This document shows, in pieces, positions 60,538 to 64,000 of a DNA stretch of 64,000 bases. The DNA comes from Pseudomonas crudilactis. Its GTDB lineage: Bacteria; Pseudomonadota; Gammaproteobacteria; Pseudomonadales; Pseudomonadaceae. Position numbers and translations under genes: made by a program. Numbering within the stretch: position 1 is the first letter of the stretch; the number at the start of each line of letters is the position of its first letter. The notes under the pieces were generated by a model, which saw only the letters and a list, made by a program, of their open reading frames with translations, did no database searches and was not told the origin of the DNA. Location of the stretch: NCBI RefSeq assembly GCF_013433315.1, contig NZ_WXVV01000020.1:85190-149189 (forward strand). The letters run 5' to 3'.

Positions 60538-60660
60538 AACGGGGACAGACCACAACTCCTTATTTTAAACGGGGCAGATCACAGTTTTTTTACATCCATA
60601 ATCTGCCACTTGGGAACTCTCCTCTTTCTCGCTATTTAACGTGATCCGTCCCTGAACAAC
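60538..60660. repeat. palindromic element B, copies 2 (compound)
   Basis: ACGGGGACAGACCACAACTC, then ACGGGGCAGATCACAG, and at the right GTGATCCGTCCCTGAAC. This looks like two interrupted B-type elements. The immunity gene at 60661 starts immediately afterwards. Confidence 0.65.
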
Positions 60661-61083
60661 ATGAACAGCAAGATTTACGAAAAATATAACTACTGGCTTG
60701 GACCGAATGAAGACTCAAATTGGAATGAGTACATTACTGAACAGGTAGCTCATGGAGTTTTAGGAAAATTTAACGCCATGGACTGGCAACAACTTAATGA
60801 ATCAATTCTTTTAAAAGAGGAATACTGGCAAGAAAGAAGCGCTGCTGCTCTGGGAGAGTTGCGATCGCCCGAAGCGATAGAGATTTTAAAAAAACTTCTT
60901 GACTCTACGTTCTCCGAGGTAGCAGTCACCGCAGCTTCCGAACTTGATTGGACTGAAGCATTTATTGAGGAAAAATACTCTAATAAAATTCAGCGAATCA
61001 TAGATAATCTACCCGATGAAGAAATTGATTGTTACCCTGAACTCAAAAACCTACTAAAAAAATCACAAAACCAAGGTTCCTAA
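60661..61083 (+). CDS. HEAT-repeat-like immunity protein (orphan)
   Basis: 140 residues. ALGELRSPEAIEILKKLLDS followed by AVTAASELDW is one to two HEAT-type helical repeats. Located between B and A elements without a toxin partner. Similar small HEAT proteins act as antitoxins in Rhs/CDI loci, but the match is only structural. Confidence 0.62.
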   Translation: MNSKIYEKYNYWLGPNEDSNWNEYITEQVAHGVLGKFNAMDWQQLNESILLKEEYWQERSAAALGELRSPEAIEILKKLLDSTFSEVAVTAASELDWTEAFIEEKYSNKIQRIIDNLPDEEIDCYPELKNLLKKSQNQGS

Positions 61084-61095
61084 TAAAGACGACAA

Positions 61096-61148
61096 AAAAG
61101 GGGACAGATTTATTTTCTACAAACTGAAAATAAATCTGTCCCCTTTTC
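61096..61148. repeat. palindromic element A, copy 5
   Basis: Near-perfect arms (AAAAAGGGGACAGATTTATT ... AATAAATCTGTCCCCTTTT). Joins the preceding immunity gene to the next toxin tail. Confidence 0.92.
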
Positions 61149-61149
61149 T

Positions 61150-61371
61150 GCTGAGCAGATCTATGAGCTACGGACCGCGATTGCTGAAGTGAAATTTGTG
61201 AACCCTACTGGTCATCATGGGGGCAAAGGGTCCACAAAAGCACATAATGAAATACTTAAAATAATTGACAATTCGAAAGATTACGGCGAGTTCCGACAGG
61301 GCCTCAATGAGTGGGCGGGTCGGAGGTTAGAAGGTGGAGTGGACTCTCTCCCATCCGGCCTTAAAAATTGA
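61150..61371 (+). pseudogene. Rhs toxin tail fragment with NPTGHHGGKGS motif
   Basis: An open stretch of 73 codons without start: AEQIYELRTAIAEVKFVNPT, GHHGGKGSTKAHNEILKIID and WAGRRLEGGVDSLPSGLKN, then TGA. The last segments occur in tips of Rhs/polymorphic toxins of unknown fold. Immunity gene follows at 10 bases. Confidence 0.65.
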
Positions 61372-61381
61372 GGAGAAAAAG

Positions 61382-61771
61382 ATGAGTAATAAAAAAACAG
61401 TATCAATTTGGACTGCAAACGCCGACTGGCAGCAATCCACTCTTCGGGAAATAGTGACGCCGGCCTATTCTGACGATGGAGAATCTCTAGGATCGGAGTT
61501 CAGCAATGCATTTTCTCTGGGCTTTATTGACGACGACTTTATTGAAGCTGATATCGTAGAGCCAACTAAAAACTTGGAAAAAGCAATCGAGGATTTTTCT
61601 TATGACTCCGATATCATCGCTGAAATAAAAAAGAAAAACCTCTCTACTTTACCTGAAAAAATAAACACTGTTATTGCAATTTATGATTGTGCTTATAAAG
61701 GAAAAACCACAGCTACCATATTACGAGGCATCGAATTCACATATCGAGGTCAGTTTGAATATCAAGATTAG
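61382..61771 (+). CDS. Imm22-like immunity protein
   Basis: 129 residues: VSIWTANADWQQSTLREIVT, then SEFSNAFSLGFIDDDFIEAD and INTVIAIYDCAYKG, resembling the Imm22 family (V-S-x-W start and DDDFIE acidic block). ATG 61382 with GGAG upstream. Cognate to the toxin tail just before it. Confidence 0.65.
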   Translation: MSNKKTVSIWTANADWQQSTLREIVTPAYSDDGESLGSEFSNAFSLGFIDDDFIEADIVEPTKNLEKAIEDFSYDSDIIAEIKKKNLSTLPEKINTVIAIYDCAYKGKTTATILRGIEFTYRGQFEYQD

Positions 61772-61796
61772 GACACATGAGACGCAACCGATAAAG

Positions 61797-61850
61797 AAAA
61801 AAGGGGATGGAGTTATTTTCTACACGCTGAAAATAACCCTGCCTATTTTT
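61797..61850. repeat. palindromic element A, copy 6 (degenerate)
   Basis: AAGGGGATGGAGTTATTTTC and GAAAATAACCCTGCCTATTT; both arms have changed, some changes matching each other. Confidence 0.75.
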
Positions 61851-61851
61851 C

Positions 61852-61914
61852 TTTTTGACAAACCCCAATTAGAGCCTGTAGCTGAGGCATATGGAAAATA
61901 TGGCGAAGCGTAAA
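61852..61914 (+). pseudogene. very short toxin tail remnant
   Basis: DKPQLEPVAEAYGKYGEA then TAA, without start, between A and B elements. Probably the last residues of another lost toxin; its immunity gene is missing. Confidence 0.4.
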
Positions 61915-62000
61915 CGGGGGACAGATCACGTTTTCTTTTTCTGAAGGCGGCCTGCACTATGAGCTGCAATTTTTCGCGTTGTAAAAGTGGTCCGCCCCTG
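61913..62000. repeat. palindromic element B, copy 3
   Basis: AAACGGGGGACAGATCACGT and GTGGTCCGCCCCTG ends around an imperfect hairpin. Abuts the duplicated toxin tail and immunity gene. Confidence 0.65.
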
Positions 62001-62008
62001 ATTGATCA

Positions 62009-62060
62009 TTCAAGAAAAAGTCCCGCGATATTGGAAAGACCGTGCAGCGCAGGCCGCAAA
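62009..62060 (+). pseudogene. frameshifted copy of the LHH toxin tail
   Basis: Matches the end of the full-length Rhs (RYWKDRAAQAAK for QYWKDRAAEAAK). One base is missing early in the copy, so the frame is broken. It marks where the SUKH immunity copy was derived. Confidence 0.85.
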
Positions 62061-62486
62061 ATGATACCGACCAAATTAAAATTACTAATTGAAAATCAGC
62101 CGGGTAATACCCTTCGAACAGACAAGCAATCAGTTACCGAGGCTTTAAAACAGCTAAACATAGACATAAATAGCGAACTCGCAGAGTTTTTTTTAAACTA
62201 CACAATAACTTTTTTTAAAAGCAGTTCTTCTGATGAAGAATTGTGTGACATCGCCGACCCAAGCAACGAAATCGAAATCGGAACAAATTTCATCCACGAA
62301 GTATGGGAGCTACCGGAAAACCTTGTCTGCCTCACCAACATTCAAGGCGAAGGCTGTTACTTGTATGACATAAATAGCGGCGAAGTTTTAGACTTCAGCC
62401 TTGCTAACCGAGATGATTTCCTAGCTGGTAAAACACAGCAAAAATGGGCTAGCTTCTTTGAGTTTTTGATTTGGTACTTATCTTAA
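62061..62486 (+). CDS. second copy of the SUKH-like immunity protein
   Basis: 141 residues, identical in protein sequence to the gene at 53706-54131 as far as I can compare, with only a few silent base changes. It no longer has an intact toxin. A spare antidote or the left-over of a former tip position. Confidence 0.85.
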   Translation: MIPTKLKLLIENQPGNTLRTDKQSVTEALKQLNIDINSELAEFFLNYTITFFKSSSSDEELCDIADPSNEIEIGTNFIHEVWELPENLVCLTNIQGEGCYLYDINSGEVLDFSLANRDDFLAGKTQQKWASFFEFLIWYLS

Positions 62487-62542
62487 ACCTCACACCATTA
62501 AAAATCTTTAAAAAAGGAGCGAACCAAACGAATAAAAAGACA

Positions 62543-62594
62543 AAAAGGGGACAGATTTATTTTCTACAAACTGATAATAAATCCACCCCCTTTT
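62543..62594. repeat. palindromic element A, copy 7
   Basis: AAAAGGGGACAGATTTATTT intact on the left, changed right arm (GATAATAAATCCACCCCCTT). Same position relative to the immunity gene as copy 1. Confidence 0.88.
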
Positions 62595-62597
62595 CTC

Positions 62598-62642
62598 CCC
62601 AGCGTCATTGAAAATTTTGATGATTGGAAAAAGTTTCTATGA
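62598..62642 (+). pseudogene. toxin tail remnant before immunity gene
   Basis: PSVIENFDDWKKFL then TGA, whose stop overlaps the next ATG as ATGA, the coupling seen in intact Rhs toxin/immunity pairs. Confidence 0.55.
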
Positions 62643-63109
62643 AAACCACCTTTGAAACAGCTTTAGAACTTCATGAAACATCTGATTTCTTCAAAGGCAA
62701 TGGGAAATATTTTGCCCGCGGCTCCGACTGGGGAGACCATCTCTTCGTTAGCAACTGGCAGGAAATGTGCGGAGTTTTAAAACATCAGCAATCAGCACAA
62801 CACCTGCTGACAACTATATTTGAGAATTATGCAGAACACTTAAAAGAAGATTATTCAGATGCAGAAGGATTGCTTTCAAACATAAGCGCTTACTACACCC
62901 TTAAAAACAAAATCGCTTTTCTGTCGGACAACAACTACGACTTAGTCGAGAGCCTTGACGAAAAAAGCAAAAGCAACATAGGGAAATTATTCCGTCTCCT
63001 TAGACAGCACTACGACATAAAAAACGAACTCTTGCCAAGATACAAATTCAATGATGAGATCAAGCGATTAGAACTCAAAGGCTGTCTAATTGACCTCGAA
63101 CACCTTTGA
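62639..63109 (+). CDS. putative immunity protein, family 1 (second member)
   Basis: 156 residues starting MKTTFETALELHETSDFFKGNGKYFARGSDWG. Same family as the product of 54474-54944 but clearly diverged, so it protects against a related yet different toxin. ATG 62639 overlaps a toxin tail. Confidence 0.7.
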   Translation: MKTTFETALELHETSDFFKGNGKYFARGSDWGDHLFVSNWQEMCGVLKHQQSAQHLLTTIFENYAEHLKEDYSDAEGLLSNISAYYTLKNKIAFLSDNNYDLVESLDEKSKSNIGKLFRLLRQHYDIKNELLPRYKFNDEIKRLELKGCLIDLEHL

Positions 63110-63168
63110 GCAAGATATTTAATGTGACTACCTCATACCACCGTAAGCTCGATACTTGACCAGTCCTC

Positions 63169-63666
63169 ATGAATAAACACCAGATCACTCTAGCCAATGG
63201 ATGGACAGCAACCTTTGATAACAACGGTGAATTCCGTATGGGAGCCGAAGGTTGGAGCTTGTCTTTGCAAGGGCCGGACGGCAGGAATATTCATTACTTC
63301 GCGGACCAGATCATTCTGGTCAACGATGACGACGGCACCCAAGCAAATTCATGCCTGCATCTATCTACTGATGGTGTTTACGGTTATTTGAGTACAGCCG
63401 TTGATAGCTGCTGGGTGATCGATTTTTCGCGATGCATGATCGCTCCCCATCGGGTAAGCATCTATCACTACCATGACGCCTACGATGAAAGCGTCGCAGC
63501 TTACGAGCAGCCGGCCTTCAAACGCGCGAGGCAATACATCAGCGTTGTTGGAAAGTACATTTATCTGACTTTCCCTCTAACCAAAGATGAGGACTTTCCC
63601 AAGGTATGGGAGGAGTACCTCTCGATACGCAGACGCCAACTGGATGAGTTGTATTTCAGAAACTGA
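63169..63666 (+). CDS. hypothetical protein at the end of the island
   Basis: 165 residues (MNKHQITLANGWTATFDNNGEFRMGAEGWSLSLQGPDGRNIHYFAD). Beta-rich, no signal peptide. Base composition is closer to the core than its AT-rich neighbours. It might be another immunity protein; I do not recognise it. Confidence 0.6.
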   Translation: MNKHQITLANGWTATFDNNGEFRMGAEGWSLSLQGPDGRNIHYFADQIILVNDDDGTQANSCLHLSTDGVYGYLSTAVDSCWVIDFSRCMIAPHRVSIYHYHDAYDESVAAYEQPAFKRARQYISVVGKYIYLTFPLTKDEDFPKVWEEYLSIRRRQLDELYFRN

Positions 63667-63705
63667 TCAAAGGGCGCCATCGTCAGCGAAGTGCTTTCAC
63701 GCGCC

Positions 63706-63903
63706 CTACCCGATCAACTCATCTGCCACGTCATACTTAACCACCACCCGATTCCGATACAACCTCACCCGCTCCACCAACTCCCCAACCTGCCCCTTCT
63801 CCCTCACCTCCCGCCAGATCTCATTCTCCCGATACACCCGCGCACCCTCCCGCACAAACCGATGCGCCTCTTGAAACACGTGATAGCGATTGATCTGGCT
63901 TAA
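63706..63903 (-). pseudogene. 3' end of a gene cut by an IS element
   Basis: An open end of about 65 codons (QINRYHVFQEAHRFVREGAR, then VRLYRNRVVVKYDVADELIG and TAG), GC-rich like the core. Upstream it runs into the IS end and a stop. Identity unknown. Confidence 0.5.
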
Positions 63904-64000
63904 TGATTCTGGACACCCCTAAAGGGCGTTAATCTACGCCCAACGACGAGGTGTGATTTGACCAGACGATATTTTTCGACAGATTTCAAACGGGATGCGG
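63904..64000 (+). mobile_element. left end of an IS3-family element with orfA start
   Basis: The likely terminal repeat region TGATTCTGGACACCCCTAAA is followed by a ribosome site (GACGAGG) and TTG at 63958, giving LTRRYFSTDFKRDA, the typical N-terminus of an IS3-family OrfA helix-turn-helix protein. The element continues beyond the window. Confidence 0.75.

Noticed and set aside
54180..62600. CRISPR array from the regularly recurring palindromic element.
   Set aside because: The repeats are hundreds of bases to more than 4 kb apart with genes between, and no cas genes are present.

Overview
The window reads as chromosome of a Pseudomonas of the P. fluorescens group (inference). It is GC-rich, densely coding and mostly core metabolism. 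The gene families are typical of the genus: DUF2790 protein, phosphatidylcholine synthase, CobF, GlcDEF, HglS, a RAYT transposase. Intergenic spaces carry two well-known pseudomonad REP/REPIN types, one around GAGCGAGCCTGCTCGCGAA and one around GGAGCTGCCGAAGGCTGCG. No rRNA, tRNA or CRISPR array was seen.

Layout. 1-5006: the N-terminal part of DNA ligase D, a methyltransferase, a haem-oxygenase-like diiron protein, a RAYT flanked by its REPINs and a TerB-like protein. 5267-7947: phosphatidylcholine synthase, a methyltransferase, a DUF4242 protein and a GNAT acetyltransferase. 7965-17213: the most intriguing core region. A DUF2790 / repeat protein / DipZ operon lies divergent from an OmpR/EnvZ-type two-component system. 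A large unknown protein is then coupled to an FAD-dependent oxidoreductase, followed by an MNIO (DUF692) / DUF2063 pair. A composite motif, GTGTATC-N13-GATACAC followed by GCRATACA, occurs twice in the two-component promoter region and once in front of the MNIO operon, so these genes look like one regulon. 17624-24975: methyltransferase, sirtuin, LysR plus the CoA-transferase/thiolase operon, CobF and a histidine phosphatase. 25301-32528: an RpiR-regulated nitrogen-compound catabolic cluster (isochorismatase-like hydrolase, glutamine-synthetase-like ligase, N-formylglutamate amidohydrolase, permease, two arginine succinyltransferase-like subunits). 32695-44925: oxaloacetate decarboxylase, glutamate carboxypeptidase, a MASE2-GGDEF cyclase, a Baeyer-Villiger monooxygenase with an alpha/beta hydrolase, GlcDEF and HglS.

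44926-63666 is an accessory type VI secretion island: hcp behind a candidate sigma-54 promoter and a striking palindromic upstream site, vgrG, a DUF4123 adaptor, a full-length Rhs toxin with an LHH nuclease tip, and its SUKH-like immunity gene. Downstream is an AT-rich array of displaced toxin tips and immunity genes. It holds a 5'-truncated Rhs with a barnase tip plus barstar, another with a nucleotidyltransferase tip plus immunity, several toxin tails with intact immunity genes, and a second near-identical copy of the SUKH immunity gene. Two families of palindromic elements separate the modules; the main one has GGGGACAGATTTATTTTC arms. The layout suggests a reservoir of alternative Rhs tips that can recombine onto the active Rhs gene, with immunity genes kept against former toxins. 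The window ends in a gene interrupted by an IS3-family element.
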